Assembly: GCA_900541055.1 (NCBI GenBank) | Contig: UQHZ01000004.1 | Location: forward strand, 81,726-145,725 | Direction: 5' to 3' | DNA length: 64,000 bases | Source of the DNA: an uncultured Collinsella sp. | Lineage (GTDB): Bacteria; Actinomycetota; Coriobacteriia; Coriobacteriales; Coriobacteriaceae | Shown: piece by piece, positions 16,307 to 24,670 of the stretch | Layout: each line of letters starts with the position of its first letter | How positions within the stretch are numbered: position 1 is the first letter of the stretch | Program-made: the position numbers and the translations under genes | The notes under the pieces: model-generated | Seen by the model: the letters and a program-made list of their open reading frames with translations, nothing else | The model's database searches: none | Told to the model about the DNA's origin: nothing

Positions 16307-18529
16307 TTAGAGATGCAGCACGCGGTCGCGGATCTCCTCGGTTCGACCCTGGTTCCAGAACTGGGTACCGATGTAGCCGCACGTGCGACGGGCGACATTC
16401 ATCTTCTCCTGGTCACGATTGCCGCAGTTGGGGCACTCCCACACCAGCTTGCCGTCATCCTCGACAATCTTGATCTCACCGTCGTAGCCGCACACCTGGC
16501 AGTAGTCGCTCTTGGTGTTGAGCTCGGCGTACATGATGTTGTCGTAGATGTACTGCATCACGCGAATGACAGCCTTTAGGTTGTCCTGCATGTTGGGAAC
16601 CTCGACGTAGGAGATGGCACCGCCCGGCGAAAGCTGCTGGAACATGCCCTCAAACTTAAGCTTATCGAAGGCGTCAATCTCCTCGGACACGTGGACGTGG
16701 TAGCTGTTGGTGATGTAGCCCTTGTCCGTCACGCCCGGGATAATGCCAAAGCGACGTTGCAGGCACTTGGCGAACTTGTAGGTCGTCGACTCCAACGGCG
16801 TGCCGTACAGCGAGAAATCGATGTCGCTCGCAGCCTTCCACTCGGCGCACTTGTCGTTCATGCGCTGCATGACGGCCATGGCAAAGGGCGTGCCCTCCTT
16901 CTCGGTGTGGCTGTGGCCCGTCATGTACTTGACGCACTCATACAGGCCGGCATAACCCAGACTAATGGTGGAGTAACCGCCCACGAGCAGCTTGTCGATC
17001 GTCTCGCCCTTCTTCAGGCGGGCGAGGGCACCGTACTGCCAAAGAATCGGTGCGGCATCCGAAAGCGTACCCATCAGACGCTCATGACGGCACAGCAGGG
17101 CGCGGTGGCACAGCTCAAGGCGCTCGTCGAAGATCTTCCAGAACTTATCCATGTCCTGATGCGAGCTCAGCGCGACATCGGGCAGGTTGATGGTCACAAC
17201 GCCCTGGTTAAAGCGACCGTAGTACTTGGGCTTGTTCGGGTCATAGTTCAGCGCGTTGGCCACGTTGTTAAATCCGTTACCGGAGCGGTCGGGCGTCAGG
17301 AAGCTGCGGCAACCCATGCAGGTATAGCAGTCGCCGTTGCCCGCGGTCTCGCCCTTCGACAGCTTGAGCTCGCGCATCTTCTTCTCGGAGATGTAGTCGG
17401 GCACCATGCGCTTGGCGGTGCACTTAGCAGCCAGCTGGGTCAGGTAGAAGTACGGGGAATTCTCGTGAACGTTATCGTCCTCGAGCACGTAGATGAGCTT
17501 GGGGAACGCCGGGGTGATCCACACGCCGGCTTCGTTCTTAACGCCCTCATAGCGCTGACGAAGCGTCTCCTCCACAATCATGGCAAGGTCGTGCTTCTCC
17601 TGGGGCGTACGGGCCTCATTGAGATACATAAAGACCGTCACGAACGGCGCCTGGCCATTCGTGGTCATAAGGGTCACGACCTGATACTGAATCGTCTGAA
17701 CGCCGCGACGGATCTCGTCACGCAGGCGGTCCTCAACAACCTCGCGGACCTTTTCGGGAGATGCGGAAACGCCAAGCTCCTCGAGCTCGCGGGCGACCTC
17801 GCCGCGAATCTTTTGACGGCTCACCTCGACGAACGGGGCAAGATGGGTCAGCGAAATCGACTGGCCACCGTACTGGGAGGAAGCAACCTGAGCGATGATC
17901 TGCGTCGCGATGTTGCAGGCAGTCGAGAAGCTGTGCGGCTTCTCGATCAGCGTGCCCGAAATAACAGTACCGTTCTGGAGCATATCCTCCAGGTTCACCA
18001 GGTCGCAGTTATGCATGTGCTGGGCAAAGTAGTCCGAATCATGGAAGTGAATCAGACCCTCATTGTGAGCATCCACAATCTCCTGGGGCAGCAGCACACG
18101 CTGGGTCAGGTCCTTGGAGATCTCGCCGGCCATATAATCGCGCTGAACGGAATTGACGGTCGGGTTCTTGTTGGAGTTCTCCTGCTTAACCTCTTCGTTG
18201 TTGCACTCGATCAGCGACAGGATCTTGTCATCGGTCGTGTTCTTCTGGCGCTTCAGGCTCTGAACATAGCGATAGATGATGTAGTGGCGGGCAACCTCGT
18301 AGCAGTCGAGACGCATGATCTCGTCCTCGACCAAATCCTGAATCTCCTCGACCGAAACAGTGTGGCCCGCGTTCTCGCATGCCTCGGCGACGTTTTGTGC
18401 CGCGTAAACCACCTGGCGGTCGGTAAGACGAGAGCTCTCCTCGACCTCCAAGTTTGCGGCACGGATGGCATTGACGATCTTATCGATGTCAAAGACAACC
18501 TCGGTGCCGCTGCGCTTGATGATCTTCAT
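16307..18529 (-). CDS. nrdD: Anaerobic ribonucleoside-triphosphate reductase
   Basis: A 740-residue glycyl-radical enzyme reducing NTPs to dNTPs without oxygen. The ATG at 18529, start of MKIIKRSGTEVVFD, follows GAGGCAAGAGG. Residues 1-95 form the ATP-cone allosteric domain. The active-site region includes GNGDCYTCMGCRSF. Near the C-terminus CQVCGYDGEI and WECPNCGNRD supply the four zinc Cys, and RRTCGYIG carries the radical Gly. All key residues are present. Two NrdR boxes lie upstream, and nrdG follows after two repeat elements. It implies anaerobic growth. Confidence 0.96.
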   Translation of the reverse strand: MKIIKRSGTEVVFDIDKIVNAIRAANLEVEESSRLTDRQVVYAAQNVAEACENAGHTVSVEEIQDLVEDEIMRLDCYEVARHYIIYRYVQSLKRQKNTTDDKILSLIECNNEEVKQENSNKNPTVNSVQRDYMAGEISKDLTQRVLLPQEIVDAHNEGLIHFHDSDYFAQHMHNCDLVNLEDMLQNGTVISGTLIEKPHSFSTACNIATQIIAQVASSQYGGQSISLTHLAPFVEVSRQKIRGEVARELEELGVSASPEKVREVVEDRLRDEIRRGVQTIQYQVVTLMTTNGQAPFVTVFMYLNEARTPQEKHDLAMIVEETLRQRYEGVKNEAGVWITPAFPKLIYVLEDDNVHENSPYFYLTQLAAKCTAKRMVPDYISEKKMRELKLSKGETAGNGDCYTCMGCRSFLTPDRSGNGFNNVANALNYDPNKPKYYGRFNQGVVTINLPDVALSSHQDMDKFWKIFDERLELCHRALLCRHERLMGTLSDAAPILWQYGALARLKKGETIDKLLVGGYSTISLGYAGLYECVKYMTGHSHTEKEGTPFAMAVMQRMNDKCAEWKAASDIDFSLYGTPLESTTYKFAKCLQRRFGIIPGVTDKGYITNSYHVHVSEEIDAFDKLKFEGMFQQLSPGGAISYVEVPNMQDNLKAVIRVMQYIYDNIMYAELNTKSDYCQVCGYDGEIKIVEDDGKLVWECPNCGNRDQEKMNVARRTCGYIGTQFWNQGRTEEIRDRVLHL

Positions 18530-18753
18530 CCTCTTGCCTCTTTCGCGTCGTAGTCTCATTGCGCTTCAGAGCCAAACGATGCCCGGCAGGGCGTGCCCCT
18601 GTCTTGCGGCGCCGTCGCGCAATCTGTGTTCTCGATAACCATAGTCCCTCATGCGGACAATCCTCGCAGCCAATCAAGGGGCTCAAAGATCTATCCAAAT
18701 GGGGCGAATAAGGTTCTCGTTCTCTGTCCGCCATCTATCATACGACAAAGAGG

Positions 18754-18802
18754 CATCTATATCCTGTATTCTTTTTTTAGGTCAAACACAACATATAGTG
18801 TT
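18754..18802 (-). promoter_or_regulatory. nrdD: Paired NrdR boxes upstream of nrdD
   Basis: AACACAACATATAGTGTT at 18785-18802 is a near-consensus NrdR box (ACACWATATATWGTGT type). A weaker partner, CATCTATATCCTGTAT, is at 18754-18769. The two centres are 32 bases apart, about three helical turns, the spacing NrdR pairs usually show. A candidate -10, TATGAT on the minus strand, lies just downstream at about 18737-18742. NrdR would repress nrdD when dATP is high. No nrdR gene is in the window. Confidence 0.78.
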
Positions 18803-18902
18803 TCAGCAGGTCAAAGCAATTAGTCATTTTGCAGACGCATTAATTATGAGGGGTTCTTGGCAAGTCGGTAAAACGTTACCAACACGGCTACCTGCATGGC
18901 AG

Positions 18903-19096
18903 TTATAAAACCCCCTTAGTCAAGCCGCCGACAAATCCTACCAAAACCAAGCCGCTCACGCCAAAAGAATCCAAAAGATTATGCTTGACCAACATGTTGC
19001 GGTCACGGTCGGCCAGAACGTATGCAATCTGCCGGCACCTCTACGGGGACCTTGGATCAATATTTGGTGGCATATTTGACGGCGTGCTTGGTAGCA
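18903..19096 (-). other. Unassigned stretch beside tRNA-Val, possible gene remnant
   Basis: Between the NrdR boxes and the tRNA-Val terminator I find no complete gene. On the minus strand a short frame ends at 18903 and encodes VSGLVLVGFVGGLTKGVL, which looks like a membrane helix, after an interrupted upstream frame containing KVPVEVPADC. It could be a decayed gene tail just beyond the tRNA 3' end, but no family can be named. The rest of 18530-18753 shows nothing beyond the nrdD leader. Confidence 0.2.
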
Positions 19097-19131
19097 AAAC
19101 AAAACAGCCCAGAGGACATAGCCTCTGAGCT
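19097..19131 (-). terminator. Terminator of tRNA-Val
   Basis: On the minus strand AGCTCAGAGG and CCTCTGGGCT pair over 10 bp (one G-U) around a 6-base loop and are followed by TTTTGTTTT. It starts 10 bases after the tRNA CCA end. Confidence 0.88.
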
Positions 19132-19140
19132 GCGAACATT

Positions 19141-19215
19141 TGGTGGGCGTTAGAAGATTTGAACTTCTGACCTCTTCCGTGTCAGGGAAGCGCTCTCCCC
19201 CTGAGCTAAACGCCC
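19141..19215 (-). tRNA. tRNA-Val (GAC)
   Basis: Read on the minus strand from 19215, the sequence folds as a standard cloverleaf. The acceptor GGGCGTT pairs with AACGCCC, the D-arm starts TAGCTCAG, and the anticodon loop CTGACAC has GAC at 19181-19183. The T-arm is GAAGTTCAAATCTTC. The discriminator is A and CCA is encoded. Confidence 0.95.
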
Positions 19216-19244
19216 GATCAAGGGTGCGCAAGCGCGCAAGGGAT

Positions 19245-19273
19245 AATATAACGGAGCCTGAACTCGGTGGCAA
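19245..19273 (-). promoter_or_regulatory. tRNA-Val promoter
   Basis: On the minus strand TTGCCA (19268-19273) and TATATT (19245-19250) are 17 bases apart. The expected start lies about 20 bases before the tRNA. The remaining bases up to the transporter gene at 19505 hold no other feature I can identify. Confidence 0.7.
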
Positions 19274-19504
19274 GAACATTTTTAAAAATCGCTTACATTG
19301 TGGAATTCGGGGGCTTTGCCATATCCATTTCAAAAGAGCCTGCTGCCGCGATTTGGCTGTCGCATAATGCAAGGCCCTTGCGGTATCGAGCTATGGAAAG
19401 ACGCCTGCGGAATTGTCCTACCGATAAGCGGACAAGCCTCCAGCTGGTGACTTCGCCGTGGTAAGGTAAGCCGAATTGCTTCCAGACTGTTTCGGGGGAG
19501 TGGA

Positions 19505-20527
19505 ATGAGCAAAGAGTGTGTCGAGCAGGTCGAAGGCGCAGGGGCTTCGGTGCCGATGACCGATATATCGAACATTGATGTGCCCGAGGGCACCGACGAG
19601 CTCAGCCGCAACACCCGTCGCGCCTGGCGCGAGCGCCTTAACGATGCGTCGTCGCGCAAGATGATCACGGGCGTCTTGGCTACGCTGGTGGGCGGTTCGT
19701 TTTGGGGCTTCTCGGGCACCAGCGCGAGCTTTCTGTTCGATACCTACCACGTCGACACCTTGTGGCTTATGAGCGTGCGTCAGATTCTCGCCGGTCTACT
19801 CTTTATGGCCGTGGTTGTTACGCGCGACCGCGAGCGCCTGGTTAAGCTCTGGACCACACCCGCCGATCGCAAGCAGCTGCTGCTCTTTACCGCCTTTGGC
19901 CTGCTGTTCAACCAGTTTTGCTATCTTTCGGCCGTGCGCCTGACGAACGCCGGAACCGCGACGGTGCTCCAGTGCCTGCAGCTCGTTATCATCATGGGCT
20001 ACGCCTGCGTGACCGATCGCCGCATGCCGCGTACTCGCGAAGTCATCGGCATTGGCCTGGCTCTGGGTGGAACCTTTTTAATTGCCACCGGCGGCGACCC
20101 TACCAGCCTGATTATTTCGCCGCTTGGCCTGGCAGCAGGTCTTATGTGTGCGGTCAGCGCCGCGTGTATGGCGGTGATTCCCGCCAAGATCCTGCCCGAA
20201 TACGGCAGCCCCATCGTCACGGGTTCGGCAATGCTCACGGCGGGCGTGGTCTCGTGCGTCTTCGTGCAGCCCTGGGCGCATATGCCGGCGCTCGACGCTG
20301 CCGGCGTCGAGGCGCTCGCGGTGTTCGTGGTTATCGGCTCGTTTTTTGCTTACATGCTCTATATGCAGGGCGTTAAGGACATCGGCTCGGTACGTGCGAG
20401 CCTCATCGGAACTGTGGAGCCGGTTTCGGCGACCATCACCAGCGCCGTTATGCTGGGTACGGTGTTTTTGCCGACCGACCTTATCGGCTTTGCCATGATC
20501 ATCGTGATGATGTTCCTCACGGTGTAG
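19505..20527 (+). CDS. EamA/DMT-family membrane transporter
   Basis: A 340-residue integral membrane protein. The ATG follows GGGGGAG. Residues 1-50 are a polar cytoplasmic extension. About ten hydrophobic helices follow, arranged as two repeats of five, as in the drug/metabolite transporter superfamily. Typical family features are GGSFWGFSGTSASFLF in helix 1 and VEPVSATITSAVMLGTVF near the end, the conserved EP of EamA domains. Members export or import amino acids, nucleosides or other small metabolites; the substrate cannot be read. It is a single gene with no partner. Confidence 0.9.
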   Translation: MSKECVEQVEGAGASVPMTDISNIDVPEGTDELSRNTRRAWRERLNDASSRKMITGVLATLVGGSFWGFSGTSASFLFDTYHVDTLWLMSVRQILAGLLFMAVVVTRDRERLVKLWTTPADRKQLLLFTAFGLLFNQFCYLSAVRLTNAGTATVLQCLQLVIIMGYACVTDRRMPRTREVIGIGLALGGTFLIATGGDPTSLIISPLGLAAGLMCAVSAACMAVIPAKILPEYGSPIVTGSAMLTAGVVSCVFVQPWAHMPALDAAGVEALAVFVVIGSFFAYMLYMQGVKDIGSVRASLIGTVEPVSATITSAVMLGTVFLPTDLIGFAMIIVMMFLTV

Positions 20528-20676
20528 TTGACGCCGCCGCCAAGACGGAAAAGGTGTTGTGCCGCATTTTCGCCAATTGACGTCCGTGTCTGGAGTTTAG
20601 CTGTCGATGCTCAAAATGCCATAAACTAGTAACGTTATGGACTTTTTCATTGCGACTCAATTGCGAGGATTTCTTT

Positions 20677-22989
20677 ATGGCTGGTAATCACTTTAAGGGC
20701 AGCGATAGCGGCCGTCCTGCAGTTCCGCCGCGTCCGAACGGGGCTGGTAAGGCCGGCACGCCGGGCGGCGCTGGACAGGGCGGTTCCGGTAAGCGCGTGT
20801 CCCCGGGCGAGACGGCGATGTTCACCGCTCTGTACGAGCAGTCTCAAAAGGCAAAAAAGACCGGCCGTGCAAGAGGGAATGTCTTTGCGGGCGGTGCAAC
20901 CTCCGCGTCGCAGCCGAGCGGGGCTCCTTCGGTGCCTGCGAACAACGCAGGTGCTGCCAACGCCGCGAATGCTGCCGGCAACGTTAATGCCGGCAAGGCC
21001 GCCAACAATACTCCCTCTGCCGGTGGCGCGGGGCTTACGGGTAACCTTGGCACGATCTACACCGGCGCCTCCGAGACTGGCACGTTCGCCCGCCTGGATG
21101 ATAGCGGTGCCGAGTTTGCGGGCTCGGGTTCCAAGGAAGATTATTACGATTTTGGCTTGAACTACGGTAGCGATGCTTCGTCGAGTTCGACCTCTGACGG
21201 TCTGGTCCGTCATCGCCATCGCAAGGGCGAGCGCAAAAAGCGTCACACCGGCGCCATTATTGCCGCTGTAGTCGCGGTGCTTCTCGTTGCGCTTGGCGCA
21301 AGCGGCTTTATGCTGCTTAACTCGGCAAAGACCGTAAAGAGCGAAGCGAAGGAGGCTGTCGAGATCGTCGGTGGCCTTAAGGACAAGGTCACGTCGGGCG
21401 ATTTTTCGACGCTGCCTGACGACGCGAAGAAGATCGATGAGCTCTGCGACAGCATGAAGGCGGAGACTTCGAGCCCGCTGTGGACGGCGGCTTCGTTTAT
21501 CCCGGTGTATGGCAGTGACATCAACGCAGCCCGCACCATGATTGACGCCCTGTCCGATGTCTCGAGCAATGCGCTGGTTCCCATGGCCGATAACCTTTCG
21601 CAGGCTACGCCCGGCAAGCTGTTCCAGGACGGCATGATTAACGTGTCCGCGCTGCAGGCGGTCGCCGATTCGCTTTCCAGCAGCTCGAAGGTGTTCAAGA
21701 GCGCCAACGAGAAGGTCCAGGGCATTGGCGATACTCATATTTCCCAGGTGACCGAGCTGGTCGATAAGGCCAAGGACGGCTTTGCCACCCTCAACGGCGC
21801 GGTTGACGCGGCGGAGAAGGTCGCCCCCGTCCTCCCCCAGATGCTCGGCGCCAACGGCCAGACGCGCAACTACCTTATGTACGCCATGAACAACGTCGAG
21901 ATTCGTGCTTGCGGCGGCTTTGGCGGTTCGCAGGGCCTGATTTCGGTCACTGACGGCCAGATGTCGATTGGCGAGTTTGTTCCCCGCATTGGACTCAGCG
22001 AGGATGAGGCAGTCGAGAGCGTCGACGAAGAGGATGAGGCGCTGTTCGGCAACCACAGTAACCTGTACAACTCGGGCAATACCTATTCGCCTGATTGGCC
22101 CCGCAACTCGCAGCGTGTCGCCGCGCTGTGGAAGTCCCAGTATGGACAGGACGTTGATGGCGTCATCGGTATCGACCCGGTGTTCCTGCAGTATCTGCTG
22201 GGCCTGGTCGGTAATGTCTCGCTGCCCGACGGAACGGTTGTCGACGGCACCAACGCCGCAAAGGCCCTCATGCACGATGTGTACTGGAACTATCCGGTCG
22301 AGGAGTCGGACGGCATCTTTGCATCCGTCGCCAGCGCTGCCTTCGACAAGATCCTTGGCGGTATCGGCGATGTCGATGTTACGAAGCTTGTCAGCGCCGT
22401 TGAGCGCGGTGCCGAAGAGGGCCGCCTGATCGCGTGGATGAGAAACGATGATGAGCAGGATGCCATCAAAGAGACGGGCATTGACGCTTCGCTGCCCGAT
22501 CCGGATGACCCGAGTGCCGATCCTGTTGCCGGCGTTTACTTTAACAACCTGAGCTTCTCCAAGCTCGACTGGTATCTGAACGCCGATACGCAGATTGGCC
22601 AGGGCATCAAGAACGGTGACGGCACGTGCTCCTATCGCATCACCGTTACCCTGACGAACATCATGACGCAGGAGGAGGCTGGCAAGCTGCCCGACTACGT
22701 TGCGGCGAGCGCACCCGATGCCGCGCGTGACGACGAGCGTCTGAATGTCTCACTGTTTGCCCCGACGGGCGGCAACATTACTGATCTGACCGTCGAGGGC
22801 ACCCAGTTTGGTCTTGGCGCCGCTACGTGGCATGGAATCCCCTTCTATTCGGGCACCGTTGACCTGCATGCTGGCGAGACGACGACGATCACGTATACGC
22901 TGACCACGTCGGCCGAGGCGGGGGACAAGCCGCTTACGCTGCGTCAGACTCCTACATGCCAGGCGGCTCGCGACAGCGCGTCGGCGTAG
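20677..22989 (+). CDS. DUF4012 membrane-anchored protein
   Basis: A 770-residue protein. The ATG at 20677 follows GCGAGGA; a TTG 27 bases upstream is less likely. Residues 1-185 are Gly/Ala/Pro-rich and probably disordered in the cytoplasm. A basic patch, HRHRKGERKKRH, precedes one transmembrane helix around residues 193-215. The remainder is extracellular. It contains the DUF4012 core at about residues 390-430: GANGQTRNYLMYAMNNVE and IRACGGFGGSQGLISV. DUF4012 proteins are frequent in Actinobacteria, often near surface-polysaccharide genes, but their activity is not established. The downstream neighbour glmM also feeds cell-envelope synthesis. Confidence 0.82.
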   Translation: MAGNHFKGSDSGRPAVPPRPNGAGKAGTPGGAGQGGSGKRVSPGETAMFTALYEQSQKAKKTGRARGNVFAGGATSASQPSGAPSVPANNAGAANAANAAGNVNAGKAANNTPSAGGAGLTGNLGTIYTGASETGTFARLDDSGAEFAGSGSKEDYYDFGLNYGSDASSSSTSDGLVRHRHRKGERKKRHTGAIIAAVVAVLLVALGASGFMLLNSAKTVKSEAKEAVEIVGGLKDKVTSGDFSTLPDDAKKIDELCDSMKAETSSPLWTAASFIPVYGSDINAARTMIDALSDVSSNALVPMADNLSQATPGKLFQDGMINVSALQAVADSLSSSSKVFKSANEKVQGIGDTHISQVTELVDKAKDGFATLNGAVDAAEKVAPVLPQMLGANGQTRNYLMYAMNNVEIRACGGFGGSQGLISVTDGQMSIGEFVPRIGLSEDEAVESVDEEDEALFGNHSNLYNSGNTYSPDWPRNSQRVAALWKSQYGQDVDGVIGIDPVFLQYLLGLVGNVSLPDGTVVDGTNAAKALMHDVYWNYPVEESDGIFASVASAAFDKILGGIGDVDVTKLVSAVERGAEEGRLIAWMRNDDEQDAIKETGIDASLPDPDDPSADPVAGVYFNNLSFSKLDWYLNADTQIGQGIKNGDGTCSYRITVTLTNIMTQEEAGKLPDYVAASAPDAARDDERLNVSLFAPTGGNITDLTVEGTQFGLGAATWHGIPFYSGTVDLHAGETTTITYTLTTSAEAGDKPLTLRQTPTCQAARDSASA

Positions 22990-23072
22990 GGTTTTTCTGG
23001 TAGCGCAGATAATCGAGTACCATTTTGGGGCGGACAGGCAATCTGTTCGCCCCTATTTTGTAAGGAGAGCGC

Positions 23073-24404
23073 ATGAAGTACTTTGGCACCGACGGCTTTC
23101 GCGGTGAGGCCAACGTTGGGCTGACGGTAGAGCACGCTTATAAGATTGGCCGTTTTGTGGGCTGGTATTACGGCGCCAACCGCGAGCGCAAGGCACGCGT
23201 CATCGTGGGCAAGGACACGCGTCGCTCGAGCTATATGTTCGAGGCGGCGCTGGTGAGCGGCCTGGTCGCGAGCGGTGCGGACGCCTATATGCTGCACGTG
23301 ATCCCCACGCCGGGCGTAGCGCATCAGACTGTGGAAGGCTGCTTCGATTGCGGCATCATGATCAGCGCGAGCCACAACCCGTTTTGCGATAACGGCATTA
23401 AGCTCGTCAACAGCGACGGCTTTAAGATGGACGAGGACGTGCTGGAGCTCATCGAGGACTACATCGATGGCAAGAGCGAAGTTCCGCTGGCCACGGGCAA
23501 CCACATCGGTGCCACGGTGGACTACATGCAGGGCCGCAACCGCTACATTGCTTCGCTCATTGCAAGTGCGAACTTTTCGCTGCAGGGCGTCAAGATCGGT
23601 ATCGACTGCGCCAACGGCTCGGCTTCCTCGGTGGCCAAGCCGGTGTTTGACGCGCTCGGTGCCGACGTGCGCGTGATCAATGCCGCGCCCGATGGCTTTA
23701 ACATCAACGTCGACTGCGGCTCCACGCATATGGAGCGTCTGCAGCGCCATGTGGTGGAGCAGGGCCTGGACGTGGGTTTTGCCTACGATGGCGATGCCGA
23801 CCGCTGCCTGGCCGTGGATGAGCGCGGTCGCGTGGTAGACGGCGACCAGATCCTGTACGTGTGCGGCGTGTATCTGAACAAGCACGGTCGCCTTTCGGGC
23901 GGTACCGTGGTGCCGACGATTGCCAGCAACTTTGGCCTGATCAAGTCGTTGGAGCTTGCCGGTCTGAGCGCCGTGACCAGCGGCGTGGGCGACCGTCACG
24001 TGTATGCCAAGATGCGCGAGGGCGGCTACAGCCTGGGCGGCGAGCAGACGGGCCATGCGATCTTTGGCGATATCGAGCGCACGGGCGACGGCATTATGAC
24101 CTCGCTGCGCGTGATGGAAGTGATTCGTGCCGAGCGCGAGACGCTCTCGCAGCTCACGGCTCCGTGCAAGCTGCTGCCGCAGGCGCAGGTGGCCGTGCGC
24201 GTGGCGGACAAGGACGCCGCGCTCGAGAACATGGGCGTGCAGAACGCCATCGCCGAGGCCGAGGTTGCGCTGGCAGGCGAGGGCCGCGTGCTCGTGCGCA
24301 AGAGCGGAACCGAGTCGGTTATCCGCGTGCTGGCCGAGGCGCCCGACCAAGCATCTGCCGATGCCGCCATGAAGCGCATCGCCGCCGCGCTCGAGGCTTT
24401 ATAG
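23073..24404 (+). CDS. glmM: Phosphoglucosamine mutase
   Basis: A 443-residue enzyme converting glucosamine-6-phosphate to glucosamine-1-phosphate for UDP-GlcNAc and peptidoglycan. Start: ATG after AAGGAG. The N-terminus MKYFGTDGFRGEANVGLT is typical of GlmM. The phosphoserine loop is ISASHNP (Ser100), the metal loop FAYDGDADR, the sugar-binding loop GGEQTGHAIF and the C-terminal phosphate-binding loop RKSGTESVIRV. All four catalytic loops are intact. The stop codon is embedded in a terminator-like hairpin. Confidence 0.94.
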   Translation: MKYFGTDGFRGEANVGLTVEHAYKIGRFVGWYYGANRERKARVIVGKDTRRSSYMFEAALVSGLVASGADAYMLHVIPTPGVAHQTVEGCFDCGIMISASHNPFCDNGIKLVNSDGFKMDEDVLELIEDYIDGKSEVPLATGNHIGATVDYMQGRNRYIASLIASANFSLQGVKIGIDCANGSASSVAKPVFDALGADVRVINAAPDGFNINVDCGSTHMERLQRHVVEQGLDVGFAYDGDADRCLAVDERGRVVDGDQILYVCGVYLNKHGRLSGGTVVPTIASNFGLIKSLELAGLSAVTSGVGDRHVYAKMREGGYSLGGEQTGHAIFGDIERTGDGIMTSLRVMEVIRAERETLSQLTAPCKLLPQAQVAVRVADKDAALENMGVQNAIAEAEVALAGEGRVLVRKSGTESVIRVLAEAPDQASADAAMKRIAAALEAL

Positions 24405-24432
24405 CTACGCGGTTTTACCAAACCGCGTAGCT
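24403..24432 (+). terminator. glmM: Perfect hairpin overlapping the glmM stop codon
   Basis: AGCTACGCGGTTT, loop TACC, AAACCGCGTAGCT: a perfect 13-bp stem whose first two bases are the last two of the glmM stop codon. No T tract follows, so it may instead protect the mRNA end. Confidence 0.6.
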
Positions 24433-24444
24433 GCTCGACGCTGC

Positions 24445-24543
24445 AAACGGCCCCAAGCGGCAATCTGACGTTCAATTTCAAGGGCGCGACCAGAAGGTCA
24501 GCGCCCTTTCATTTCACGTCACCTTGCTCGCTTGGGGCCGTTT
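24445..24543. repeat. Nested inverted repeat downstream of glmM
   Basis: Outer arms AAACGGCCCCAAGCG (24445-24459) and CGCTTGGGGCCGTTT (24529-24543) are perfectly complementary. An inner perfect hairpin, AAGGGCGC / GCGCCCTT, lies at 24480-24487 and 24501-24508. TGACGT and ACGTCA pair between the two. The right arm ends in a T run, so it may also terminate transcription. Confidence 0.85.
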
Positions 24544-24606
24544 TCGCTGACGTTGCCAAGACATTAGCGTCAACGAACTAGTCATTGGGTACCTAGTTAT
24601 TGGGTG

Positions 24607-24648
24607 AAAAAAGGGGACGCTGCGGATTGGTTCCGCGGCGTCCCCTTT
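24607..24648 (-). terminator. Terminator of the M32 carboxypeptidase gene
   Basis: AAAGGGGACGC (24610-24620) pairs perfectly with GCGTCCCCTTT (24638-24648), extended by an inner GCGGA / TTCCGC helix. On the minus strand it ends in TTTTTT. Confidence 0.9.
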
Positions 24649-24670
24649 GCGTTGACGTGTCGGTTATGCC

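Noticed and set aside
16691..18553. A 620-codon open frame opposite nrdD
   Set aside because: It mirrors nrdD codons; composition is that of an antisense frame and nrdD is unmistakable.
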